From NCBI GenBank assembly GCA_028044295.1, contig JAOFSE010000002.1, forward strand, positions 62,001 through 126,000: a stretch of 64,000 nucleotides of DNA. Direction: 5' to 3'. Numbering within the stretch: the first letter of the stretch is position 1; each line of letters opens with the position of its first letter. This DNA comes from Sulfurimonas sp. (lineage in GTDB: Bacteria > Campylobacterota > Campylobacteria > Campylobacterales > Sulfurimonadaceae). Position numbers and translations under genes: made by a program. The notes below the pieces were generated by a model. It was not told the DNA's origin, did not search any database, and saw only the letters and a program-made list of their open reading frames with translations. Of the stretch, positions 52,583 through 61,534 are shown piece by piece.

Positions 52583-53542
52583 CTAGTAGTTTAGTCCAGT
52601 TGCAGTTCTGATTTTTTCAATAGTAGGCATTGCAACTTCTGTTGCTCTCTTTGCCCCAAGTTTTAAAATTTCTCTAACTTCATCTTGATTATTTTCAAAG
52701 TATTCACGTTTCTCTCTGTACTCTTTAAAGTACTCCCACATAACTTCTGCTAAATATACTTTAAAGTGACCGTGACCTTCTCCACCAGCTTTGTATCTAT
52801 CTTGAAGAGCAATTAGGTTTTCACCTTCCAAAAATAGTTTTGCCATATTGTAAACATTACATGTCTCAAACTCTTTTGGTTCTTCCATGGCAACATTTTC
52901 AGTAACAATTTTTTTAATAGTTTTTAGTTGTTTTTTTTCTTCACCGAAGATGTTCACTATATTTCCATAAGATTTTGACATCTTTTGTCCATCTATTCCT
53001 GGAACAGTTTGAACCTCTTCTTGTACTTTAAACTCGGGCATAGTTAAAATATCGCCATATTGATTATTGAACTTTGTAGCTATATCTCTAGCTATTTCAA
53101 CGTGCTGAATTTGGTCTTTTCCAACAGGAACAATTTCTGAACCAAAAAGCAATATGTCAGCAGCCATCAAAACTGGGTAAGAGAACAGTGAATGATTCGC
53201 AGGTATTCCTTTAGCTGTTTTATCTTTAAAGCTGTGAGCACGTTCTAGTAGACCCATAGGAGTAAATGAAGATAGTGTCCAGTATAGCTCTAGTACCTCT
53301 TTTACATCTGACTGAATCCAAAATGTAGATTTATCAGGGTCTATTCCTAAAGCAAGGAAGTCAGTTGCACATTGCATAGTTAATTTAGATAAATCTTTTC
53401 CACCACTTGTCATTGCATGGTAGTTTGCTATAAATGCAAAAGTTTCACTATTACCTTGCGCTTCAACCATCTGTTTTATAGAACCAAAGTAGTTCCCAAT
53501 ATGTAAATCACCAGATGGCTGTATGCCAGTTAAAACTCTCAT
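52583..53542 (-). CDS. trpS: Tryptophanyl-tRNA synthetase
   Basis: A 319-aa class I synthetase. The HIGH-like motif is TGIQPSGDLHIGNYFGSI and the KMSKS loop GQKMSKSYGN. Normal length. RBS GGAG before the ATG, with a TATAAT-type box about 45 nt further up. Confidence 0.97.
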   Translation of the reverse strand: MRVLTGIQPSGDLHIGNYFGSIKQMVEAQGNSETFAFIANYHAMTSGGKDLSKLTMQCATDFLALGIDPDKSTFWIQSDVKEVLELYWTLSSFTPMGLLERAHSFKDKTAKGIPANHSLFSYPVLMAADILLFGSEIVPVGKDQIQHVEIARDIATKFNNQYGDILTMPEFKVQEEVQTVPGIDGQKMSKSYGNIVNIFGEEKKQLKTIKKIVTENVAMEEPKEFETCNVYNMAKLFLEGENLIALQDRYKAGGEGHGHFKVYLAEVMWEYFKEYREKREYFENNQDEVREILKLGAKRATEVAMPTIEKIRTATGLNY

Positions 53543-53657
53543 TAATGCAACTCCGAAATAAATTTGTAAATTTTTTTGACATTATACATTTTTTATATAT
53601 ATTTTGCTATCATATAAATATACAGAGTAGATGTACTACTCACTTAAAGGATTTATT

Positions 53658-53987
53658 ATGAATGTACAAGTTCATGCAAAAGACATTACACTTCAGGCTA
53701 ATACTAGAGCTCACATTGAATCAGCAATAGATAGTTTTTCAAAATATTCATTAGATATTACATCAGTAAATGTTCATGTAGCAGCTGAAAAAAAAGGAGT
53801 ATCAATTGAATTTGATATTCATGTAGCTCACGCTCAACCAGTAGTTATTTCTCAGTCAGATGATAACCTAGATGCTGCTATTGATTTAGCAATTGACAGA
53901 GCTACAAAAGCACTTCGCCGTCTTCATGAAAAAGTTGTTTCTCATTCAAATGAGTCTGTAAAAGATTTAGAAACTTTAGATAGTTAA
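53658..53987 (+). CDS. hpf: Ribosome hibernation factor HPF/RaiA, short form
   Basis: A 109-aa protein of the S30AE domain (MNVQVHAKDITLQANTRAHI, AIDLAIDRATKALRRLHEKV). It blocks the decoding site of idle ribosomes; lacking the C-terminal dimerisation domain it is a short HPF or RaiA type. The ATG at 53658 follows AAAGGATTTATT; the frame from 53631 includes the ribosome site. Its stop overlaps hemJ by one base. Confidence 0.9.
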   Translation: MNVQVHAKDITLQANTRAHIESAIDSFSKYSLDITSVNVHVAAEKKGVSIEFDIHVAHAQPVVISQSDDNLDAAIDLAIDRATKALRRLHEKVVSHSNESVKDLETLDS

Positions 53988-54409
53988 TGTATAACTGGAT
54001 TATCTGGTTTCACATAATCTCATTAGTGTCGTGGTTCGCGGCACTATTTTATATGCCTCGCCTTTTTGTTTACCACGCTGAAAATATTGAAAATGAAGGT
54101 TTTGTTGAAGTAGTTAAAACTATGGAAATGAAAATTTATAAGTATATAGGTCTTCCAGCTATGTGGGCTACCGTTTTAAGTGGTGCATACTTGGCTTTTG
54201 AAATTGGGTTTAGTGGTAATGGTTGGTTACACGCTAAAATACTTTTAGTTGTTATTTTAATGGCTTATTTTTTCTCACTTGGTCGCTATAGAGTTCAGTT
54301 TTTAAACTCTACATGTAAGAAGGATGGAAAGTTCTTTAGAATGTATAATGAAGTACCAACAATACTACTTTTAGTAATTGTGGGTTTGGTTATTTTTAAG
54401 CCGTTCTAG
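53987..54409 (+). CDS. hemJ: Protoporphyrinogen IX oxidase HemJ
   Basis: A 140-aa four-helix membrane protein. WFHIISLVSWFAALFYMPRL and FVYHAEN in helix 1 and GWLHAKILLVVILMAY in helix 3 carry the conserved His and Arg residues that bind haem b. It oxidises protoporphyrinogen to protoporphyrin and passes electrons to the quinone pool. It is coupled to hpf (TAATG). Confidence 0.92.
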   Translation: MYNWIIWFHIISLVSWFAALFYMPRLFVYHAENIENEGFVEVVKTMEMKIYKYIGLPAMWATVLSGAYLAFEIGFSGNGWLHAKILLVVILMAYFFSLGRYRVQFLNSTCKKDGKFFRMYNEVPTILLLVIVGLVIFKPF

Positions 54410-54421
54410 ATTAGTAACTAA

Positions 54422-56626
54422 TTAAAATTTTAATTTTTTGTTACCAAGTATTGTAGGTTCTTGCAGATGCATATCCCCCATTTTAAATGATTCATCTTTG
54501 ACGTTTACAAAAACTTCATTATAAATCATTTCCATGTCATTTCTTCCTTTTAAAAGGGAATCCATAATATAGTAAGAAAAGAGTCTATGTCCTGTTTTCT
54601 CAAACATATTAGAGTATTGCGTGCCTTTTCCTGCATAGATAACAACCATTTTTTTCTTGTTAAAAGTTATTTTTTTAGGCATTAGACGTGTTGCAGCAAC
54701 ACCTTTTATTAAATTAGATCCATCATTACCACCACTAAAACAGCTATCAATAACCGCAATAACTTTAGTTGCTTTTGAACTTGATAGTAGTTTAAATATA
54801 TTTTTCATTTTAAAAAATGGATCATCACTTGCGAACTCAGGTTCTACATCACTAGGTAAAAGGTAAGCTTCATTTTTTTGACTAGGTACAGGCACTCCGT
54901 GACCATTATAGTAAAAGTATATAGTGTCACCTGAATTTACTTGACGTAAAATTCTTTTCATCTTATTTCTAATCCTACCCATAGTGGCTTCTTGATCTAT
55001 AAGTATTAAACTATGATGTTTCTCAATACCATACTTTCTTTGTAGTAATCTACTAAATAAGCTTGCACTTTTTTTAGAGTATTTGACATTTTCAGTATAT
55101 TCATAGTCTTCAATACCTATGGCAATAAGCCATTTTTTCTTATCAGGAGCATGTTGTTTTATTGCGTTTAAACGTTGCTGTAAATCTAACTCCTGATGGG
55201 AAACAGTTTTTTTATAATACTCGTTAGTGTTGGGAGGCTTATGAAGTGCGTCACTTGTAATATTAAATTTTTTATATAAGTTAACTTTTGCGATAGTTTT
55301 GTTAATGATGTCATTAGTCAGTGAATTTTTGTATAAACCGATTAAATTATTTTGAGTAAATATTGATTGATTTGTTAAATAGTCTGTTGCTGCTTGTAAA
55401 GCTTTATCTTGTTTATTAATAATATAGGTCTCTGTGAAGTAGTCTGGTTGAAGACCAATATTATGAAACTTAATCCCATTAGCTATAGTATACTGCGCTA
55501 TTGTAAGTTTGATATTATCACTACTGTTTAGAGGAAATATTGTTTGAACACTACCTTTACCAAAAGTTTTCGCACCAATTATTTTAGCTCTTCCATGTGC
55601 CTGCAGTGCTCCAGAAACTATTTCAGAAGCAGAGGCACTTCCTTGGTTAGTCAAAACAACTAAAGGTAAGTCAGTTAAAGTAGTGTTAGATGTTGCTGTA
55701 TAGACCGTATTGTCAGACTCATTTTTAGCTTCCATTGTTACAATGTTTCCACTGTTTATAAAGGAATCTACAACACCTACCGCTTCTCCCATAAGCCCAC
55801 CAGGATTATCCCTTAAATCTAAAATAATACCTTTTACATCAGTTTGATTGTCTGTTATGATCCGTTTCATATCTTTAATTACTTTCTTATCAAAAGATGA
55901 TATTCGGATATAAAGAGTATCATTTATTTTTTTAGAAACTACAGACTTTATTTTAATTAAACTTCTAACTATGATTATTGGAATTATTTTGTCATCTCGT
56001 AAAATAGTTAGAGTTATAGGATCTCCTACTACACCACGCATTAAACTTACAGCTTGATCAATTGATATATTTTCAGAAGAAAAGTCATTGATTTTTAAAA
56101 TTTTATCACCTGATTGTATTCCTGCATGAAATGCAGGAGTTCCATCAATAGGTGAAATTACAGTTAGTATTTTATTCACAATTCCAACTGTAATGCCTAA
56201 ACCTCCAAAATTATTAGACTTGAATAAACTTTGAAGTCTGTCTAATTCTTTTTTAGAAATATAACTGGAATGATTATCAAGTGCAGCGAGTGTTGAACTC
56301 AATAGTATGTTTACAGCATCTTCTGTAGAATAGTTTTTACTTCCTAGGTAATCTATTAAGAGTCCTAGTTTATCTAAGCCTGTGTGTGAATTTTTAAAGT
56401 TATTGATTATTCTTTGATGATCACTGATAGTAAGTATTTTTGTTGTATTAAGAAAATTTTCTATACCCTGTAATACAATTTTATTTTGTGTTAGTGGTTT
56501 TGGATGATATGTTTCTATTAAGGTTGTTGCTTTTATGTACTTTTTTAAATGATTTATTTTATCAACAGATGCAAGTAAAAAATTATTTAAAAATAAAATT
56601 ATAAACAATGCACTTATGATTTTCAT
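54422..56626 (-). CDS. PDZ-S41 carboxy-terminal protease fused to a caspase-like domain
   Basis: A 734-aa exported protein with signal peptide (about 1-19). Residues about 25-135 are the N-terminal helical part; 138-225 a PDZ domain (GGLGITVGIVNKILTV); 230-400 an S41 (CtpA/Prc) domain with LDLRDNPGG, Ser332 in QGSASASEIVSGAL, Lys357 and Gln361 in GAKTFGKGSVQ, spaced as in CtpB. After an 80-residue linker, residues about 495-734 form a caspase-like domain with His576 in FYYNGHGVP and Cys629 in AVIDSCFSGG. Both catalytic sets are intact. It lies 5 nt after der on the same strand. A second catalytic domain on a Ctp protease is not a standard arrangement. Confidence 0.9.
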   Translation of the reverse strand: MKIISALFIILFLNNFLLASVDKINHLKKYIKATTLIETYHPKPLTQNKIVLQGIENFLNTTKILTISDHQRIINNFKNSHTGLDKLGLLIDYLGSKNYSTEDAVNILLSSTLAALDNHSSYISKKELDRLQSLFKSNNFGGLGITVGIVNKILTVISPIDGTPAFHAGIQSGDKILKINDFSSENISIDQAVSLMRGVVGDPITLTILRDDKIIPIIIVRSLIKIKSVVSKKINDTLYIRISSFDKKVIKDMKRIITDNQTDVKGIILDLRDNPGGLMGEAVGVVDSFINSGNIVTMEAKNESDNTVYTATSNTTLTDLPLVVLTNQGSASASEIVSGALQAHGRAKIIGAKTFGKGSVQTIFPLNSSDNIKLTIAQYTIANGIKFHNIGLQPDYFTETYIINKQDKALQAATDYLTNQSIFTQNNLIGLYKNSLTNDIINKTIAKVNLYKKFNITSDALHKPPNTNEYYKKTVSHQELDLQQRLNAIKQHAPDKKKWLIAIGIEDYEYTENVKYSKKSASLFSRLLQRKYGIEKHHSLILIDQEATMGRIRNKMKRILRQVNSGDTIYFYYNGHGVPVPSQKNEAYLLPSDVEPEFASDDPFFKMKNIFKLLSSSKATKVIAVIDSCFSGGNDGSNLIKGVAATRLMPKKITFNKKKMVVIYAGKGTQYSNMFEKTGHRLFSYYIMDSLLKGRNDMEMIYNEVFVNVKDESFKMGDMHLQEPTILGNKKLKF

Positions 56627-56631
56627 GTTAG

Positions 56632-58131
56632 CTACTTCTCACCACGCTTTTTAGCTTTAAAAAGTAGTGGTGTCCCTGTAAAGTTAAAAGCCTCTCTTAA
56701 CTTATTAGTTAAGTATCTTCTATATGTAAAGTGAAGTCCCTTTGGTTTGTTCATAATGATAGCTATTTTTGGTGGACGAGTTTCATACTGCGTTGCAAAG
56801 TAGATACGTATAACTTGACCATGCATAGATGGAAGTTGGTGTCTTCTCATAGCCTTATCCATAACTGCATTTAATTCTGAAGTTGTAATACGTTGAGAGT
56901 AGTTGTCATTTATTTCTAAAATCATATCGTGAAGCTTATCAACTCTTTGATGTGATTTCGCAGATAGTGTAATAATAGGCGCATAAGCTAAGAATTTAAA
57001 TCTATCTCTTACAGTTTGAATAATCTTGTCATGTTCTTCACGTTTTGAAATATCCCACTTGTTTAAAACAATAATACATGCAAGTCTATTACTGTCTACG
57101 AGACCCGCGATCTTCTCATCTAAATCTAAAAATGGTTCACTTGCATCAAGAACTACTAGAGCCATATTTGAGTTTTCAAGCATTTCAGTCGTTCTCATAA
57201 GAGCGTACTTTTCAATTCCTAAAATTTTACCACGACGACGAAGTCCTGCTGTATCTACAAATGTTAGCTGTTTACCCTTATACTCGATACTCTCATCAAT
57301 AGGGTCTATAGTAGTTCCAGACACTGCACTAACAACTGATCTCTCTTCACCAAGTAAAGCATTTAAAAGTGAGCTTTTACCAACGTTGGTACGACCAATA
57401 ATAGAGATTTTGATATGGTTAATATCTTCCTCATCAAACTCTTTAATTTTGTCATTCTGTGCAAAAATAGAGTTTTCATCATCAACATGACCATCCATTT
57501 CAGCTTCATCCCAGTAAGTAAATCCATCATCTTCTTCAGACTGCTCTTCTACATTTGCAAAGAAATCTTCATCACTTAAATCTTCACGAACAACACTTAT
57601 ATCTTCTGCACTCTCGTCTTCTTCGTCTTCTTTGATGATATCAGAATCAGGAATCTTAGATGCAACCCAATCAAGAAGTTCTACAGTATGTCTATTGTGC
57701 GCAACTGAAATACCAAAAATAGCATCAGTTCCAAACTCATAAAAATCCCAAAGTTTTTCTTTCATTTTGTCGTTGTCAATTTTATTTACAACAAGTGCTA
57801 CTTCTTTACCAAGTGTTTGTAACTCGTAAAAAAGTTTTTTATCTTCTTCTTCTGGTAAACCTTTTCCATCAACCATATAAAGGATGATGTCAGCTTGGTA
57901 AGCAGCTTTAAGAGACATCTCTTTTATCTTGTCAAATAGTTCACAACCTTGGTCTAGTCCACCAGTGTCAAGTAAAAGGGCTTCCTTATTTATGATTGCT
58001 ACATGTCTTCTTTTAACATCTCTCGTTGTACCAGCAATATCAGCAGTAATAGCATCTCTTTTTTTAACTAATCTGTTAAATAGTGAGCTTTTTCCAACAT
58101 TTGGACGACCGATAATTGCAATTTTTTTCAT
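56632..58131 (-). CDS. der: Ribosome biogenesis GTPase Der (EngA) with a long acidic linker
   Basis: A 499-aa double GTPase needed for 50S assembly. First domain G1 GRPNVGKSSLFNRL, second GRTNVGKSSLLNAL, then a KH-like domain ending TGTPLLFKAKKR. Between the G domains, residues about 165-237 form a 73-residue linker with 32 Asp or Glu residues. The Sec/operon context is uninformative. RBS AAGG before the ATG. Confidence 0.96.
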   Translation of the reverse strand: MKKIAIIGRPNVGKSSLFNRLVKKRDAITADIAGTTRDVKRRHVAIINKEALLLDTGGLDQGCELFDKIKEMSLKAAYQADIILYMVDGKGLPEEEDKKLFYELQTLGKEVALVVNKIDNDKMKEKLWDFYEFGTDAIFGISVAHNRHTVELLDWVASKIPDSDIIKEDEEDESAEDISVVREDLSDEDFFANVEEQSEEDDGFTYWDEAEMDGHVDDENSIFAQNDKIKEFDEEDINHIKISIIGRTNVGKSSLLNALLGEERSVVSAVSGTTIDPIDESIEYKGKQLTFVDTAGLRRRGKILGIEKYALMRTTEMLENSNMALVVLDASEPFLDLDEKIAGLVDSNRLACIIVLNKWDISKREEHDKIIQTVRDRFKFLAYAPIITLSAKSHQRVDKLHDMILEINDNYSQRITTSELNAVMDKAMRRHQLPSMHGQVIRIYFATQYETRPPKIAIIMNKPKGLHFTYRRYLTNKLREAFNFTGTPLLFKAKKRGEK

Positions 58132-58192
58132 TTTAGTACCTTAGTATATGTGAAGAGATATTTAGTAGTTTATTTGAAATTATAGCGAAATT

Positions 58193-58606
58193 TTAGTCTA
58201 AAACCATCCATATATATAGTTCGCTTGTGTAGTCATTCATCCATGCGGATTCTATATGTGCAGTAATATTTGAAGAGGTGTTAAATGTAGAGTCTACATC
58301 CATATGTATACTTGCATTATTATTACTAAGTTTTTCATTCTTTTTTATACTTAATGTTACTTGTACATTTTGTTGCAGTGATAGCTCTTCTAAGGCTCTA
58401 GATATTGCTATTTTTCTTTGAGTGGAAATTTTTTGATCGTGTGTTCTGGAAGCTACACCGATTGCACCAGTCTTATCGTCCTGGTTTGGGTTTAAGACCC
58501 AAGAGGGTCTTTTTATATCTTTGAGTACAGTGACTCTCTTAGGTGTAGAACAACCAGTAAGAACTAGTATAAAAGTAACTGCTAAAGATATAAAGAGTTT
58601 AGACAT
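58193..58606 (-). CDS. LPP20-family lipoprotein
   Basis: A 137-aa lipoprotein (lipobox LTGC after MSKLFISLAVTFILV). The LPP20 core shows RPSWVLNPNQ, AIGVASRTHDQKISTQRKIA and SRALEELSLQ. Third of three neighbouring members, matching the Lpp20 cluster of H. pylori (HP1454-HP1457). It is probably an outer-membrane lipoprotein; function unknown. Its ATG lies 4 nt after the middle member. Confidence 0.8.
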   Translation of the reverse strand: MSKLFISLAVTFILVLTGCSTPKRVTVLKDIKRPSWVLNPNQDDKTGAIGVASRTHDQKISTQRKIAISRALEELSLQQNVQVTLSIKKNEKLSNNNASIHMDVDSTFNTSSNITAHIESAWMNDYTSELYIWMVLD

Positions 58607-58610
58607 TTAT

Positions 58611-59186
58611 CTATTCAAACTCTTTTTCTAGACCTTCTAAAGCATTTTTAGCTTTGAACTGTTGCCATAATGCTCTCTCATTGTTATAACTACTTTTGAT
58701 GTTTTCTCTAATTTGCTTATTTGCATCTTTTGAAGAAACAGTCACTAGCATATAGATAGCACCTGAAGGAGCAGTCCACATATCAATCATCTTAGAACCA
58801 ACTAAGTCAACTTTAGCAACTTGTTTAGTAACAGCTTCACTTGCTTGATCTACAGTTTCACTACCACCAACACCTGTTGTCCCAGTGTAAATACTGATTT
58901 TGTCTTTTACAAGAGTTTTAATTTGTTGAGCTAAGTCTGAACGACCATTAGCAAGAGCTACTCTTCTCATCATAGCCATACCAGCAGCACTTTTATGAGC
59001 TACACCAACACCAGCGTAAGCATCGTCTGCAGTTGGAACACAAGTCCACTTAGGTGCAAGTTGACCTTCTTGTTTACAGCGAAAATCTGCTTCTTCTTCT
59101 AGAGGCTTTGGTTCTGCTTTATTACAACCAGCCATTATTAGTGTAACTATTGTAGCTAATGCTACTGATGAAATGGTTTTTATCAT
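58611..59186 (-). CDS. LPP20-family lipoprotein (middle member)
   Basis: A 191-aa lipoprotein with lipobox MAGC. Mature part: WTCVPTADDAYAGVGVAHKS, MAMMRRVALANGRSDLAQQI, and a C-terminal helix with KAKNALEGLEKEFE. A pair of Cys residues (FRC, WTC) near the N terminus may form a disulfide. RBS AGGAGATTTAA before the ATG suggests high expression compared with its neighbours. Confidence 0.8.
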   Translation of the reverse strand: MIKTISSVALATIVTLIMAGCNKAEPKPLEEEADFRCKQEGQLAPKWTCVPTADDAYAGVGVAHKSAAGMAMMRRVALANGRSDLAQQIKTLVKDKISIYTGTTGVGGSETVDQASEAVTKQVAKVDLVGSKMIDMWTAPSGAIYMLVTVSSKDANKQIRENIKSSYNNERALWQQFKAKNALEGLEKEFE

Positions 59187-59265
59187 TTAAATCTCCTATG
59201 ATTTGATATATAAGGATTGTATCACTATTAATCTTAAATAATATTTATTAACGATAGTGAAAAAA

Positions 59266-60204
59266 TTATTTTATCCCAATAAAATTAAATAAACCTAATT
59301 TTTTTACTTTATAACTCATATTGATAGCATTTTGTTTTTTAGCATCTTCGTAATCTTTTCTTGAACGAGCAATGAAGGTATGTTGCTTAAATGCTAGGAT
59401 ATTTTTGCTTTTATCAAAGAGAGTAAATTTAACAAGTGATGATGTTTTGTTAAATGAGTAGTCTTGTTCCTCTTTACTAGTAGAGGTGATTAGAAGTCTT
59501 AATGAGTTTTCAACATTAGTGTTCTTGTCCATACTTATATTTTTTTCATCAATATACTTAACTATTACCGGTGAGAAAATTCTTGATCCAACATCTGTAA
59601 GTACATATATGTTTATACTATTTTGTAATGAAGTGTAGTTATTATACATATTTCTTAAGTATTGCACTTCAACTTTATTGTTATTGAGAATATTTCTATA
59701 CCCTACTAATGAAGCTACTTCAGAATATGAAGCCATTAACTCTTCTAAGGCAATAAATCTTTGAATATCATCTTTACCAGCTAACATCTCACTTTGTAGT
59801 TTAAATCTATTGAACTTTGATGTTGATATTGGAGATATTTTGTTTAGTACTTTTATTTTTTCAATTCCAATAAGTACTAAGAAATTACCTTTAAACTCTT
59901 TAGTTTTCATTGTTTCAATCTGTTTTAGAGATAGCTTGTTTGATATCTCTGATGATTTTTTTAGTATCTCTACATAGTTATCATTATCATCAAAAACGGA
60001 TGTTACATGTAGAGATAAATTTTCTCTTAGAGAGATAGTAGCAATATCTTGTGCCTCTTGAAATGTTTTTGCTTCTCCAACACCGTATATATATTCACTG
60101 TCTTGAGAGGGGTTTGTAAACCATGATGGTTTTACTAAAGGTTTTGGTGCAGAACAAGCTGTAAAAAGTGTGATGATTATGGAAAGAGTAATAAGTTTAT
60201 ACAA
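59266..60204 (-). CDS. LPP20-family lipoprotein, long member
   Basis: A 312-aa lipoprotein (lipobox FTAC in LSIIITLFTAC). It shows KPSWFTNPSQDSEYIYGVGE and AKTFQEAQDIATISLRENLS, the LPP20 core, followed by about 200 residues of unknown fold. It starts with TTG, with AAGGG eight bases upstream. First of the three-gene cluster and divergent from the phosphoribosyltransferase. Confidence 0.78.
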   Translation of the reverse strand: MYKLITLSIIITLFTACSAPKPLVKPSWFTNPSQDSEYIYGVGEAKTFQEAQDIATISLRENLSLHVTSVFDDNDNYVEILKKSSEISNKLSLKQIETMKTKEFKGNFLVLIGIEKIKVLNKISPISTSKFNRFKLQSEMLAGKDDIQRFIALEELMASYSEVASLVGYRNILNNNKVEVQYLRNMYNNYTSLQNSINIYVLTDVGSRIFSPVIVKYIDEKNISMDKNTNVENSLRLLITSTSKEEQDYSFNKTSSLVKFTLFDKSKNILAFKQHTFIARSRKDYEDAKKQNAINMSYKVKKLGLFNFIGIK

Positions 60205-60259
60205 GATGTTTCCCTTAAGTTTTTATTTGAATTATTCTATCAAAAAAGAATTAAAACAG

Positions 60260-60265
60260 TATAAT
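60260..60265 (+). promoter_or_regulatory. -10 box, leaderless geometry, for the phosphoribosyltransferase
   Basis: TATAAT, six bases (CAATTT), then ATG at 60272; no ribosome site. Confidence 0.5.
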
Positions 60266-60271
60266 CAATTT

Positions 60272-60715
60272 ATGAAATATTACTCTTATGAAGATTTTAA
60301 AATCGATACTAATAAACTTATATATCAACTAAAAGACTTAGGTATAGATTCTATTGTTGGGATTGCTCGAGGTGGACTGACACTTTCTCATGCAGTAGCT
60401 GAAGGGTTAAATATTAGAGACGTACAAAGCATCAGAACAGAGCTATATGACTCTACATGTAAAAGAGACGAGCTTAGTATTTTTGGTGAGTGTAATCTAA
60501 AAGAGAAAAAGAAGGTTTTAGTTTTAGATGATATTTCTGATAGTGGCGATACTTTAGTTGCAGTTATGAAACACTTAGAAGATGAATATAAAAATATTGA
60601 ATTTATTTCTGCCACACTGTTTTATAAAAAAACATCTAGCTACGAACCAAGTTTGTGGATGAACGAGGCTAATGATTGGATAGAATTCTTTTGGGAAAAA
60701 GACTTTAAAAATTAA
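60272..60715 (+). CDS. Phosphoribosyltransferase-domain protein
   Basis: A 147-aa type I PRTase. SIVGIARGGLTLSHAVAEGL is the N-terminal strand-loop and VLVLDDISDSGDTLVAV the PRPP-binding loop. Closest in style to xanthine/hypoxanthine-type salvage enzymes, or ComF-like; substrate not determined. I use the ATG at 60272 (MKYYSYEDFKID) because the PRTase fold starts there and TATAAT lies six bases upstream; the frame opening at 60170 overlaps the divergent lipoprotein. Confidence 0.82.
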   Translation: MKYYSYEDFKIDTNKLIYQLKDLGIDSIVGIARGGLTLSHAVAEGLNIRDVQSIRTELYDSTCKRDELSIFGECNLKEKKKVLVLDDISDSGDTLVAVMKHLEDEYKNIEFISATLFYKKTSSYEPSLWMNEANDWIEFFWEKDFKN

Positions 60716-60718
60716 AGC

Positions 60719-61471
60719 CTATTTTCTTTTAGCTTTTATCATCTCGTAAGCTTGATTTATCTCTTGAGTTTTTTCAGTTGCTTCTTGCATATAAGCCTCG
60801 TCTTTACCCTGTGACTTTATAATATCTGGATGATACTCACGAACTTTTTTACGGTAAGCTTTTTTGATAACACTCATGTCATCATTTTCACTTACACCTA
60901 GAAGATCATATGCGTCAGATATATTCGCTGATGGATGAACATTTTTCATCATCTGCTCAAACTGATCAAATATAGCATGGTAAGCATCTGGGTCAAATTC
61001 AAAAGCCTCAGCAATTGTTACTAAAACTTCATCCTCTCCTTTACTTACTTCACCATCGACAAATGCAAGTTGAATTAAAAAGCCCATAAACTGTTGTTGT
61101 TTTGACTTGTCTCTTTTTATAGCATTACTTAAAGTATGGGCAACTTCTTCAAGGTTATCAAATCTGTCTTTTTCTTCGTTGAATATCTCTTTTAAAATAT
61201 CTTTAGTTTTTTGTGGCTCTGGAAAAACAGCAGAGATGTCATCAAACATTATGCTGATAAGTTCAGCTTCAAGAGCATCTACTTTTCCATCGGCTTTAGC
61301 CACTTTGGCAACAAGTGCTACAAAAAGACCTAAATCACTTTTTGCTAAAGACTCTTTAGAAACAGAAAAGTTTTTTAATGCTTCTTGTGAGTAAGCAGTA
61401 TATTGTGAGTAACTTTTAAAAACTGAGTAAAAAACGTATCCTAAAATCGCAAAAATTATTAAATTCATCAT
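60719..61471 (-). CDS. TerB-like and DnaJ-domain membrane co-chaperone (DjlA type)
   Basis: A 250-aa protein: one N-terminal membrane helix (MMNLIIFAILGYVFYSVF), a TerB domain (about 45-165; KVAKADGKVDALEAELI and AFVDGEVSKGEDEVL, two acidic repeats) and a C-terminal J domain (about 183-250) with the HPD motif in KKVREYHPDII. It recruits DnaK to the inner face of the membrane. The order matches DjlA. Confidence 0.9.
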   Translation of the reverse strand: MMNLIIFAILGYVFYSVFKSYSQYTAYSQEALKNFSVSKESLAKSDLGLFVALVAKVAKADGKVDALEAELISIMFDDISAVFPEPQKTKDILKEIFNEEKDRFDNLEEVAHTLSNAIKRDKSKQQQFMGFLIQLAFVDGEVSKGEDEVLVTIAEAFEFDPDAYHAIFDQFEQMMKNVHPSANISDAYDLLGVSENDDMSVIKKAYRKKVREYHPDIIKSQGKDEAYMQEATEKTQEINQAYEMIKAKRK

Positions 61472-61534
61472 TGTTAGACCTTATGTATTGTATTTATTTT
61501 GATAATTATAGAAAAGAGAAGTTAATAGATGGTT

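Noticed and set aside
57026-57490. 154-codon open frame antisense to der
   Set aside because: A Ser-rich shadow of the second Der GTPase domain; no promoter or ribosome site.
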